From: an uncultured Synergistales bacterium
GTDB lineage: Bacteria; Synergistota; Synergistia; Synergistales; Aminobacteriaceae
Reading direction: 5' to 3'
DNA length: 11,596 nucleotides
Assembly: GCA_905236605.1 (NCBI GenBank)
Contig: CAJORD010000055.1
Span: 1-11,596, forward strand
The notes below the pieces were generated by a model. The model was not told the DNA's origin, made no database searches, and was given only the letters and a program-made list of their open reading frames with translations. Positions 1 through 6,859 of the stretch are shown here, in pieces (positions within the stretch are counted from its first letter, which is position 1; every line of letters starts with the position of its first letter). A program made the translations under genes and the position numbers.

Positions 1-377
1 ATCTCTGGATAACGATAGACGAGGCCATTAACTAGAGTGTTTCGCCAATTTCCCGGCGACGGGTGAATGACAAGCCCGGCCGGTTTATTAATCACAAGTA
101 TATGAGGATCTTCGTAAATTACTTCAAAGTCAACGGGATCGCCTTTCAAATACGTTACGTTCTCGGACTCACGAAGACTCACAGAAAATTTTTCGCCAGC
201 CTGAACGCTAGATGACGCTTTCAATTTTTTTTCGTTTTTTTCGTCTGAAAGATTTTTAATTTCGCGCAGCACTATCATTTTTTTTACTTTTGTGCGCGAC
301 AAATCCAACTCTTCAGCTAAAAACACGTCAAGACGTTCATAATCTTCTTCAGCGACAATCTCAATTTGATTTCCCAT
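1..377 (-). CDS. rluD: RluD-type (RluA family) 23S rRNA pseudouridine synthase, N-terminal part, cut by window edge
   Basis: RluA-family enzymes isomerise uridine to pseudouridine in rRNA; RluD acts on 23S rRNA in the cytoplasm. About 125 codons are visible. Residues 14-70 look like an S4 RNA-binding domain (RLDVFLAEELDLSRTKVKK and following). The catalytic domain begins near residue 85 and contains the family motif INKPAGLVIHPSPGN at 96-110, followed by TLVNGL. The active-site HRLD motif would lie beyond position 1, so catalytic competence cannot be judged. The ATG at 375-377 is preceded by GAGG at 387-390, nine bases away, which supports this start. The start overlaps the end of the Cdc48-like gene by 17 bp, so the two are probably co-transcribed and translationally coupled. 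The truncation is only the window edge. The family call is firm; RluD rather than another paralogue is likely but less sure. Confidence 0.88.
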   Translation of the reverse strand, partial: MGNQIEIVAEEDYERLDVFLAEELDLSRTKVKKMIVLREIKNLSDEKNEKKLKASSSVQAGEKFSVSLRESENVTYLKGDPVDFEVIYEDPHILVINKPAGLVIHPSPGNWRNTLVNGLVYRYPE

Positions 378-2466
378 GCTTCAGAACCTCAAACGACTTT
401 TCAAAATCTGCTAGCCTGATTTCAAAATTTTCAGCGTCGCGCTTTAACGCTTCCATCGACGCACGACGGCAAATTAAATCTATGTCCCCGCCGGTGAAAT
501 TTTCTGACTTCGACGCAAGGTCAGAAATTTTGACATCATCATCAAGCGGCTTGTGTCTCAAAATAATTTTGAAAATCTCTTCGCGGGTTTCAAAGTCCGG
601 CAACGGCATTTCAAATTTAATATCAAAAACTCCCGAATTTAATAACGACTTGTCGATCAGCTCCGGGCGATTTGTTGTCGCAATTACCGTAACGCCGTTT
701 AGCTCTTCAATCCCGCGCATCTCTGACATAAATTGCCCGGTCAGTCGGCTTTCAGTCGAAGCAAATTGAGAATTTATTTCGCTGCGTTCAGGGAACAAAT
801 TTTCGATCTCGTCGAAGCAAATTATCGAAGGCGCTGCCTGCTTAGCCACTCTAAAAATTTCTTTCAAAGCTCGTTCGGATTCTCCCAAGTAACGCGATAA
901 GACATTCGCGCTCTGGACGTTAATAAAATTCACGCCGCTTTCATGGGCGAGGGCCTTCACTAAGAGAGTTTTGCCCGTCCCTGACGCTCCATATAATAAA
1001 ACTCCTCGCGGCGGTTGGATTTCGTAACGTTCAAAAATTTCTGCGTGCTTCAAAGGCCATTCGACGGCGTTTATTAATTCGGTTTTAATTTCGTCAAGGC
1101 CGGCGACCTCGTCCCAAGTAACTTCGGGAATTTCAACAAAGACTTCGCGAGTAGCTGACGGCTCCGTCTCTAGCAAAGCGTTCATAAAGTGCTTCATGCT
1201 GACTTCAAGATTAGAAATTCTTTCATAAGGAATTTCCTGACTTTGAAAATTTACGTAAGGCAAAATATCACGTACGCACGACATAGCGGCCTCTTTCGCT
1301 AGTGCTTCGAGGTCGGCGCCTACAAATCCGTGCGACAAGTCCGAAATTTTTTTTAAGTCAACGTCATCAGCCAAGGGCATTCCGCGAGTATGGATTTTCA
1401 AAATTTCTAAGCGTCCTTTGCGGTCGGGAATCGGAATTGAAATTTCACGGTCGAAACGTCCCGGGCGTCTTAAAGCCGGGTCAAGAGCATTCGGAATATT
1501 CGTAGCGCCAATTACGATTAACTGCCCGCGCGATTTCAAGCCGTCCATCAACGCCAGCAACTGTGCAACTACGCGACGCTCAACTTGTTTTTCGCCGCCC
1601 ATGTCCTCACGCTTAGGGGCTATTGCGTCAATCTCGTCTATAAAAATTATCGAGGGCGCACGATCTTGAGCTTCTTCAAAAATTTTTCTAAGACGCTCTT
1701 CACTTTCGCCATAAAATTTTCCGATTATCTCCGGGCCGGATATGTGAGTGAACCAAGCGTCAGTTTCATTCGCGACGGCTCGAGCGATAACAGTTTTGCC
1801 AGTGCCAGGAGGCCCGTATAAAAGGACACCGCGCGGAGGCTGAATCCCGAGCTTCTCAAAAATTTGCGGAAATCGTAACGGAAGCTCGATCATCTCGCGG
1901 ACTTTCCGAATTTGCGAACTTAAGCCGCCGATGTCCTCATAAGAAATTTTGTGAACGTGATTAGCTTCGATTGGTTTAAGGACATTTAAATAAGTAGATT
2001 TATTAAAAATCACTGTGCCTTCGGGTGTCGTAGCGTTGACGGAAAAATCACAAACGCGAGTTCCAAAAAAATTTATGCGAACGCGATCGCCAGTCCTGAC
2101 GCTTTGACCTTCAAGCATTGAGAGAATATATTGTTCGTCTTTCTCACGGTCTGTAAGTTTGACGTCGCCGAGCGGTTGAATAGTAGCGCTGCCTGCGAAG
2201 TGGTAAGTTATATTGCTTTCTACGTTGACCATCTCATCGAGAGATGTCCCTGCGTTCTCACGGATTAGGCCATCAATCTGAATAATTTCGCGTCCTGTTT
2301 CTCTGTCGCCGGCTCTGACTCGTGCGGGCGTTGTCTTCTTGCCAGTTATCTCGATTAAATCGCCTTCATTAAGATTAAGCGCGGCCATGTCGTCCGGGTG
2401 GATTCGTGCAAGACCTTTCATTGCGTCGCCGGAGTAGGCTTCTTGAACTTTGAAAATTTTTTGCAT
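361..2466 (-). CDS. Cdc48/p97/VAT-like double-ring AAA+ ATPase with a degenerate second arginine-finger segment
   Basis: This 701-residue protein has the full Cdc48/VAT layout. An N-terminal double-psi barrel covers about 2-105 and a second N subdomain about 106-170. D1 runs from about 174 to 430 and D2 from about 447 to 695. D1 is complete: Walker A GPPGTGKT 218-225, Walker B with D277/E278, aromatic pore loop F251-Y252, sensor-1 N323 and arginine fingers R337/R340 in RRPGRFDR. D2 keeps Walker A GASGTGKT 493-500, D552/E553, pore Y526 and sensor-1 N599. Its usual LRPGRFDR is LNSGVFDI at 609-616, so all three arginines are gone. Known relatives are hexameric, ATP-driven protein unfoldases. The C terminus (KHGKSN) has no HbYX motif, so proteasome docking is not indicated. 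Such proteins are typical of archaea and eukaryotes but occur in some bacteria. AAGGAT at 2482-2487 lies 15 bases before the ATG. The gene follows a small unknown gene by 22 bp and overlaps rluD. Confidence 0.93.
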   Translation of the reverse strand: MQKIFKVQEAYSGDAMKGLARIHPDDMAALNLNEGDLIEITGKKTTPARVRAGDRETGREIIQIDGLIRENAGTSLDEMVNVESNITYHFAGSATIQPLGDVKLTDREKDEQYILSMLEGQSVRTGDRVRINFFGTRVCDFSVNATTPEGTVIFNKSTYLNVLKPIEANHVHKISYEDIGGLSSQIRKVREMIELPLRFPQIFEKLGIQPPRGVLLYGPPGTGKTVIARAVANETDAWFTHISGPEIIGKFYGESEERLRKIFEEAQDRAPSIIFIDEIDAIAPKREDMGGEKQVERRVVAQLLALMDGLKSRGQLIVIGATNIPNALDPALRRPGRFDREISIPIPDRKGRLEILKIHTRGMPLADDVDLKKISDLSHGFVGADLEALAKEAAMSCVRDILPYVNFQSQEIPYERISNLEVSMKHFMNALLETEPSATREVFVEIPEVTWDEVAGLDEIKTELINAVEWPLKHAEIFERYEIQPPRGVLLYGASGTGKTLLVKALAHESGVNFINVQSANVLSRYLGESERALKEIFRVAKQAAPSIICFDEIENLFPERSEINSQFASTESRLTGQFMSEMRGIEELNGVTVIATTNRPELIDKSLLNSGVFDIKFEMPLPDFETREEIFKIILRHKPLDDDVKISDLASKSENFTGGDIDLICRRASMEALKRDAENFEIRLADFEKSFEVLKHGKSN

Positions 2467-2488
2467 GTCTATAAATTTTTTATCCTTG

Positions 2489-2905
2489 TTATTCTAAAAA
2501 ATCTTGAGTTTCGTTTTGTTTTCCTATGGGAGTGTAAACTTTTAAATCAAAAACTAAAACATTATCATCAGCAATATATTGTCCGTAAATCCTAACGCCC
2601 CTCTTCCCAAGTTCGATATTAGCGAGCGACACAGCGTGCTGTATTAATTTTCTATCGTTCCAACGAACGAATCCTGCGCGCGGCGCGCTTTGATCTCTGA
2701 CGAAGCCTCTAGCTTCTGAATCTTCTGTGCATGGAGCAATAGCCATTCGCTTGCCTTCTTGTTCAAAGAAGACGTGAACAAATTCCGGGTAATTTAATTT
2801 TTCGACACATGATTTTGAAAAAGTCATTCCGTAATTCGTGATTGATATAAAAATTTTGCCGCCTTCTCCTCGGCGATATAAATCAAATGTATCGAGAATG
2901 CCCAT
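2489..2905 (-). CDS. Uncharacterised 138-residue protein, first gene of the cdc48-like operon
   Basis: I do not recognise a named family. The protein is soluble-looking, with no signal peptide or membrane segment. Residues 17-58 (GKIFISITNYGMTFSKSCVE and onward) alternate like a small beta-rich fold, with the sequence SKSCVEKLNYPEFVHVFF. A basic middle (R70-R86, including FVRWNDRK) follows, then a C-terminal strand-like segment RIYGQYIADDNVLVFDLKVY at 105-124. It is probably a real gene: it fills the space, has AAAGGAG at 2920-2926 (14 bases before the ATG) and ends 22 bp before the Cdc48-like start, whose ribosome binding site begins right after this stop codon. The arrangement suggests co-expression. 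A role as adaptor or regulator of the ATPase is only a guess from position. Confidence 0.8.
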   Translation of the reverse strand: MGILDTFDLYRRGEGGKIFISITNYGMTFSKSCVEKLNYPEFVHVFFEQEGKRMAIAPCTEDSEARGFVRDQSAPRAGFVRWNDRKLIQHAVSLANIELGKRGVRIYGQYIADDNVLVFDLKVYTPIGKQNETQDFLE

Positions 2906-2945
2906 TAAAAAATAAAATTCTCCTTTCTCGTTTTAATGTTCATCA

Positions 2946-2974
2946 ATTATATAAAATCGACTTTCGAGCAAAGC
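2946..2974 (-). promoter_or_regulatory. Candidate promoter for the 138-aa/cdc48-like/rluD operon
   Basis: On the minus strand a perfect TATAAT lies at 2946-2951. The -35 position 17 bases upstream reads GCTTTG (2969-2974), a poor match to TTGACA. The -10 would place the transcript start near 2939, leaving about 34 nt of leader with the Shine-Dalgarno site at 2920-2926. Only the -10 is convincing. Confidence 0.38.
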
Positions 2975-2992
2975 CACGAAAATTTCAAAGAA

Positions 2993-3001
2993 TGTTAAAA
3001 T
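2993..3001 (+). promoter_or_regulatory. Candidate extended -10 element for nhaC
   Basis: TGTTAAAAT at 2993-3001 fits an extended -10 (TGn followed by TAAAAT). No good -35 is visible upstream. It would start transcription near 3008, leaving a leader of about 30 nt that contains the AAGGGGGA ribosome binding site at 3019-3026. This is weak evidence; TATAAA at 2950-2955 is an alternative. Confidence 0.28.
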
Positions 3002-3038
3002 TATTCGCAAAAATTTGTAAGGGGGACTTACAGAAATT

Positions 3039-4553
3039 ATGCACGGTACTTTTTGGTCGTTAGTGCCTTCGTTCTTTGCAATAGGCTTGGCACTACTTAC
3101 AAAAGAAGTTTATTCCTCGCTCTTTCTTGGAATTTTATTGGGCGCGGTGTTTGCCGCAGATTTTAACATTATCAATGCTTTCAACGTTGTCGTTGTTAAA
3201 GGATTATCATCTTCAATTTCTGAACTTGGCGGAATTATCTGCTTCTTAATTATTTTGGGAATTCTCGTTGGCCTCGTCAATAAATCTGGCGGAAGTCAGG
3301 CCTTCGGACGTTGGGCAGCAAAGAATATAAAATCACGAGTCGGCGTTCAGATCGCGACTTTTATATTAGGAATTTTGATTTTCATTGATGACTATTTCAA
3401 CTGCCTCACAGTCGGTTCGGTCATGCTTCCTGTTACAGACAGAGCAAAAATTTCTCGTGCTAAGCTCGCTTATCTAATCGACGCAACGGCCGCGCCTGTG
3501 TGTATGATCGCGCCGATTTCGTCATGGGCCGCAGCAGTTTCGGGCGTTGCTAACGATTTAGGCACAGGCGTTACGGGAATACAGCTCTTCATCAAGGCCA
3601 TACCCTATAATTTTTATTCGCTCTTGACGTTCGTGTTTATAATTTCGATTGTCTTAATGAAATTTGATTACGGCAAAATGAAAATCGCAGAGACGAACGC
3701 GACACTCAATGGCGATTTGGGAGCTTTGAAGGGTTCCGAACCCACCGAGGGAAATTCTAAAGGAATGATTATTGACTTAGTGCTGCCGGTGCTTGCATTG
3801 ATAGCTGTAGTTTTCTTTGCAATGTTATACGCGGGCGGCTATTATGGCAAAACGGATTGGATCGGCGATGAGAACGTCGGCAATTTAATCGGAGCCTTCG
3901 GAGATACTAACGCTATGATCGCGTTACCGTGGGGAGGCCTGGCCGTCTTGTTGGCTTCATTTGTGTATTTCATTCTTAGACGCACAATAAAATTCAAAGA
4001 GATGGGCGACTGCATTCCGCAGGGATTTATCGCTATGGTGCCTTCGATTTTAATTTTAATCATGGCTACGACTTTGAAGACAATCACATCGAGCTTAGGC
4101 GCGGCACAATTCGTTCATGATTTAATGCTCGGCGCTTCGTCAGGATTATATAATTTGTTGCCTTCCGTAATTTTCCTTGTCGCTATCGTCTTAGCGTTCG
4201 CGACTGGAACATCATGGGGAACGTTTGGAATTTTGATTCCGATAGTAACGGCGATTTTCCCGCACGACAGCGAGCTATTAGTAATTGGAATTTCAGCTTG
4301 CTTGGCCGGAGCGGTCTGCGGCGATCACTGCTCACCGATTTCAGATACTACTATAATGTCTTCGGCGGGTGCACAGATTGAACACGTTCAGCACGTTTCG
4401 ACACAACTTCCTTACGCTATGACGGTCGCGGGCGTCAGCTTCGTAACTTATATTCTTGCCGGCTTCGTGAATAATTGGATCGTGTGCTTGGCAGTCGGAG
4501 CGGTCTTGACGGTGGCAACTCTAATTTTCATAAAGAAAAAGACAAATTCATAA
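3039..4553 (+). CDS. nhaC: NhaC-family Na+/H+ antiporter
   Basis: This is a 504-residue inner-membrane antiporter with about 11-12 hydrophobic segments, the normal length for the NhaC family (Na+/H+ exchange; some members are malate/lactate or similar antiporters). Family hallmarks are clear. FIDDYFNCLTVG lies at 115-126, followed by LPVTDRAKISRAKLAYLID, then MIAPISSW at 156-163. GTSWGTFG lies at 390-397 and GDHCSPISDTT at 428-438. The acidic pair D117/D118 in a membrane segment and the GDHCSPISDTT loop are the likely ion-handling regions. The N terminus starts directly with a membrane segment, with no signal peptide. AAGGGGGA at 3019-3026 supports the ATG, at a rather long 12-base spacing. 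The gene is monocistronic: it diverges from the cdc48-like operon and ends before a strong terminator. The exact substrate cannot be decided; Na+/H+ is the default. Confidence 0.94.
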   Translation: MHGTFWSLVPSFFAIGLALLTKEVYSSLFLGILLGAVFAADFNIINAFNVVVVKGLSSSISELGGIICFLIILGILVGLVNKSGGSQAFGRWAAKNIKSRVGVQIATFILGILIFIDDYFNCLTVGSVMLPVTDRAKISRAKLAYLIDATAAPVCMIAPISSWAAAVSGVANDLGTGVTGIQLFIKAIPYNFYSLLTFVFIISIVLMKFDYGKMKIAETNATLNGDLGALKGSEPTEGNSKGMIIDLVLPVLALIAVVFFAMLYAGGYYGKTDWIGDENVGNLIGAFGDTNAMIALPWGGLAVLLASFVYFILRRTIKFKEMGDCIPQGFIAMVPSILILIMATTLKTITSSLGAAQFVHDLMLGASSGLYNLLPSVIFLVAIVLAFATGTSWGTFGILIPIVTAIFPHDSELLVIGISACLAGAVCGDHCSPISDTTIMSSAGAQIEHVQHVSTQLPYAMTVAGVSFVTYILAGFVNNWIVCLAVGAVLTVATLIFIKKKTNS

Positions 4554-4579
4554 TCAAGAACAGATTAGACTGATATAAT
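4551..4579 (+). promoter_or_regulatory. Candidate extended -10 promoter for the trpF operon
   Basis: TGATATAAT at 4571-4579 is a perfect extended -10 (TG, one base, TATAAT). Seventeen bases upstream, TAATCA at 4551-4556 matches TTGACA at three of six positions and overlaps the nhaC stop codon. The predicted start, near 4586, falls inside the left arm of the nhaC terminator hairpin, so the trpF transcript would begin with part of that hairpin. Confidence 0.45.
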
Positions 4580-4582
4580 TTC

Positions 4583-4624
4583 GAGCGGAGATTTCTTAAT
4601 TGAAGTTTCCGCTCTTATTTTTTT
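4583..4624 (+). terminator. Rho-independent terminator downstream of nhaC
   Basis: GAGCGGAGATTTC (4583-4595) pairs with GAAGTTTCCGCTC (4602-4614) over 13 bp, including two G-U pairs, around a TTAATT loop. The stem is followed directly by TTATTTTTTT. The GC-rich stem base and uridine tract make this a strong intrinsic terminator for nhaC. It ends just before the trpF ribosome binding site. Confidence 0.9.
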
Positions 4625-4633
4625 GAGAAGGAC
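4625..4633 (+). promoter_or_regulatory. Shine-Dalgarno site serving two staggered ATGs before trpF
   Basis: GAGAAGGAC contains AAGGA (4628-4632). It lies only 3 bases before the ATG at 4636, which opens a five-codon reading frame, and 13 bases before the trpF ATG at 4646. Neither spacing is ideal. The trpF start is fixed by the conserved beginning MIKVKICGI. Confidence 0.5.
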
Positions 4634-4635
4634 TT

Positions 4636-4653
4636 ATGAATCAAAATGATTAA
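4636..4653 (+). other. Five-codon mini reading frame (MNQND) overlapping the trpF start
   Basis: ATG AAT CAA AAT GAT TAA begins right behind the Shine-Dalgarno site, in a different frame from trpF. Its stop overlaps the second and third codons of trpF. If translated, a ribosome would stop at 4653 and could re-initiate at the trpF ATG a few bases back. It contains no tryptophan codon, so it is not a classical leader peptide. It may be chance. Confidence 0.25.
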
Positions 4654-5275
4654 AGTAAAAATCTGCGGTATCTGTCATGAAGTCGAGATCGGCATCATGA
4701 ACGAGCTTGGGCCTGATTACGTTGGTTTCGTCTTTGTTCCCAAGAGCAGGCACTTTATAGCCCCCGAGTATGCCGCGCTTCTTCGTTCAAAACTTCGTAG
4801 AGGCATTCAAACTGTGGGCGTGTTTGCAAATGAAAGTTTGAAAACTGTCGCAATGACCGTCGAAGTATCCGGGATAAACATGATTCAGCTTCACGGCAAT
4901 GAGACTGGCGAATATGTAGCCGCATTGCGTGAATACGTTCGCTGCCCAATTATGAAAGTTTATAAAGTTGCGAAACCGATCGACGCAGAAAAAGCAATGT
5001 ATTCGACGGCTGATTTAGTTATGCTCGACGGAGGCAACGCGGGTGACGGTAGGCTCTTCGACTGGTCATTAATCGGCCCTGTACATAGAAAATTTTTCTT
5101 GTCCGGCGGACTTACTCCTGAAAACATAGAAGACGCTTTGAACTTAACATCGCAGCCTTACGCCTTGAATGTAAGTTCCGGAGTTGAAGCTAACAGGACT
5201 AAAGATTATAGAAAGGTCATGAAATTTATTTCGGCCGCGAGAAATTTCAAAGGCAAAAAACGAGTTTCAATGTAA
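4646..5275 (+). CDS. trpF: Phosphoribosylanthranilate isomerase
   Basis: TrpF is a cytoplasmic TIM-barrel enzyme of tryptophan synthesis. It converts N-(5-phosphoribosyl)anthranilate to 1-(2-carboxyphenylamino)-1-deoxyribulose 5-phosphate. The protein has the usual length (209 residues) and the family motifs in order: KICGI at 5-9 with catalytic Cys7, GFVFVPKSRHF at 27-37, VGVFAN at 57-62, IQLHG at 80-84, LDGG at 127-130 with the expected catalytic acid Asp128, FDW at 138-140, LSGGLTPEN at 152-160 and NVSSGVE at 175-181. The last motif normally reads VDxSSGVE; here Asn175 replaces a well-conserved Asp. The C terminus is a short basic tail. No other trp gene lies within the window, and the next gene, a transporter, starts 6 bp after the stop. 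The start is chosen by the conserved N terminus. Function is likely intact, but the Asn substitution leaves some doubt. Confidence 0.92.
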   Translation: MIKVKICGICHEVEIGIMNELGPDYVGFVFVPKSRHFIAPEYAALLRSKLRRGIQTVGVFANESLKTVAMTVEVSGINMIQLHGNETGEYVAALREYVRCPIMKVYKVAKPIDAEKAMYSTADLVMLDGGNAGDGRLFDWSLIGPVHRKFFLSGGLTPENIEDALNLTSQPYALNVSSGVEANRTKDYRKVMKFISAARNFKGKKRVSM

Positions 5276-5281
5276 AAAATC

Positions 5282-6136
5282 ATGTTTTTAATTTTCATCG
5301 CGGGACTTCTTTGGGGGACTATCGGAATTTTCGTAAAAGAATTAAATTCGCTCGGAGCAGATTCGGCGCTTACATGCTTCATTAGAATGCTCTTTGCGTT
5401 TTTGATAATGTCAAGCGCAGCGCTTGCGAAACATGGGAAAAAATTTTTTGCGATTGATTCAAAGACTTTATTATTATGCGCAGGACTTGGACTTGTCAGT
5501 CAAGGATTTTTTAATATTTGTTACACAGCCTCGATAAAATTAAATGGAATGGGTATGGCTTGCGTCCTGATGTATAGCGCTCCTGTGTTCACGGCCATTG
5601 CATCAAGAATTTTTTTTCGTGAAAAAATTTCGAAATTAAAAATTTTTGCTCTCGCTCTAAATATTCTCGGCTGTGTTTTGACGATCACGGGCGGAAACAT
5701 TTTCAACAATTCTCAAATTTCACTTTTAGGACTGCTTACAGGGATTGGCACGGGATTTTGCTACGGAATGGCGGCGATATTCGGAACGGCCGCGGGCGAA
5801 AAGACCGACGCTTTGACGATGAGCGCGTATAGTTATTTATTCGCGGCAATCTTCTTATTTATGTTAAATAGACCCGGCTTTGAAAATCTTGACGTAAAAA
5901 TTTTGGGCGTGGGATTTCTTTATGGACTTCTTCCGACGTCGTTGGCCTATATGGTGTATTACATTGGCTTAAAAAAAGTTCGCGACACTAGCCGAGTGCC
6001 TGTTATCGCGTCAATCGAACCGATAGCGGCGGTGCTTCTAGGAATGCTGATATATAATGAACAACTAAGAGCAACAAATTTTATCGGGGTTGCGGTTGTA
6101 TTTTTGTCGATTGTTATAATGATGAAGGCAAAATGA
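5282..6136 (+). CDS. EamA/DMT-superfamily transporter (probable metabolite exporter)
   Basis: This 284-residue integral membrane protein has about ten hydrophobic segments arranged as two similar halves, the EamA pattern of the drug/metabolite transporter superfamily. The first half opens with LLWGTIGIFVKEL at 9-21. The end of that half carries the typical YSAPVFTAIASRIFFREKIS near 98-117. The second half ends with VPVIASIEPIAAVLLGMLIY near 239-258, followed by NEQLR, the equivalent of the usual conserved E-x-(L/I) turn. Family members move amino acids, nucleosides or other small metabolites, often outward; the substrate cannot be read from sequence. There is no clear Shine-Dalgarno site and the gap from trpF is 6 bp, so translation is probably coupled to trpF. 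An aromatic amino acid or precursor is a tempting substrate because of the neighbour, but that is speculation. Confidence 0.9.
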   Translation: MFLIFIAGLLWGTIGIFVKELNSLGADSALTCFIRMLFAFLIMSSAALAKHGKKFFAIDSKTLLLCAGLGLVSQGFFNICYTASIKLNGMGMACVLMYSAPVFTAIASRIFFREKISKLKIFALALNILGCVLTITGGNIFNNSQISLLGLLTGIGTGFCYGMAAIFGTAAGEKTDALTMSAYSYLFAAIFLFMLNRPGFENLDVKILGVGFLYGLLPTSLAYMVYYIGLKKVRDTSRVPVIASIEPIAAVLLGMLIYNEQLRATNFIGVAVVFLSIVIMMKAK

Positions 6137-6155
6137 AAATAAAATTTTTATACAC

Positions 6156-6162
6156 AGGTGAT
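6156..6162 (+). promoter_or_regulatory. Ribosome binding site that fixes the ParA-like start at 6170
   Basis: AGGTGAT lies 7 bases before the ATG at 6170. The GTG at 6158 is part of this Shine-Dalgarno sequence and has no site of its own, so the ATG is the better start and the four extra residues (MINK) are probably not made. Confidence 0.65.
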
Positions 6163-6169
6163 AAATAAA

Positions 6170-6859
6170 ATGTCGAAAATTGCAGTGGCGGTGTTAAACC
6201 GTAAGGGCGGAGTCGGAAAGACTACCGTGGCGGTTATTCTTGCACAGATAGCTTTAGTCAGGCATAATAAAGTTCTTGCCGTCGATCTCGACCCTTCAGG
6301 CAACTTTTCTGACGCTTTGGGCTTCATGAAAAATTACTTCAAAGACTCATTAAGAATAAAAAAGGAACTCGAAGATAGCGACGCAGATGCGCCCGAAGAA
6401 TGGATCGTCATTGACTGCCCTCCTAATCTTGAAGACGATTCTAAACACGCTATAGATTTCGCTGATATTGTCGTTGTGCCAGTTAGACCGGATTTCTTCT
6501 CGCTCTCGAATCTCGGCGTTATGTATTCGACTGCTAAAAAATCAGGCAAGGAAAAAGCACAGTTGCCGCTCGTTAAAATCGGCTACGATACTTCAGCAAT
6601 GAGCAAAATTGCCAACCAGATTATATCCGAACGCGATTATCCAGTCGCTGAAGAACTGCCACTTCACAAACGAATCCCGTTTAATGTAACGTCCGGGCTT
6701 GTATGGTCCACAGGTCTTATAGCGAACTCACGAAGACCCTACGAAAAACTTTATGACAAAATTCTCAAAGCCGTTGAAAAATTAAATGCCGGTATCGCAG
6801 ATATAAACGAAGTCTGGACGGACAGAAAAGAGGAAGAAATAGATAATGCGGATATTTAA
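6170..6859 (+). CDS. Small ParA/MinD-like P-loop ATPase
   Basis: The protein is 229 residues from the preferred ATG (233 if the GTG at 6158 is used). ParA-type ATPases dimerise with ATP, bind DNA or membrane and position plasmids, chromosomes or protein cargo. The deviant Walker A KGGVGKT sits at 12-18 with the signature Lys12 and catalytic Lys17. Walker A-prime is DLDPSGN at 40-46 and Walker B is WIVIDCPPN at 78-86. Only about 35 residues separate A-prime and B, much less than in chromosomal Soj/ParA and more like short plasmid ParF types. There is no N-terminal helix-turn-helix, so autorepression of the long-ParA kind is not expected. No C-terminal amphipathic MinD helix is obvious. The stop overlaps the next start by 14 bp, making the acidic protein the probable partner. 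No ParB gene is present, and no parS-like repeat was noticed. Whether it partitions DNA or protein cargo is open. Confidence 0.9.
   Translation: MSKIAVAVLNRKGGVGKTTVAVILAQIALVRHNKVLAVDLDPSGNFSDALGFMKNYFKDSLRIKKELEDSDADAPEEWIVIDCPPNLEDDSKHAIDFADIVVVPVRPDFFSLSNLGVMYSTAKKSGKEKAQLPLVKIGYDTSAMSKIANQIISERDYPVAEELPLHKRIPFNVTSGLVWSTGLIANSRRPYEKLYDKILKAVEKLNAGIADINEVWTDRKEEEIDNADI

Noticed and set aside
1..377. Truncated pseudouridine synthase pseudogene
   Set aside because: The frame is intact to the window edge, so the missing part is simply outside the sequence.
290..769. Plus-strand frame of 159 codons across the end of the Cdc48-like gene and the RluD start
   Set aside because: It runs antisense to two clearly recognised genes, and its serine-rich translation has no recognisable motif.
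4625..4653. Tryptophan leader-peptide attenuator before trpF
   Set aside because: The mini-frame MNQND has no Trp codon, and it lies after the hairpin and T tract instead of before them.
6158..6169. Upstream GTG start for the ParA-like gene (four extra residues)
   Set aside because: The GTG is part of the AGGTGAT ribosome binding site that serves the ATG at 6170 and has no site of its own.
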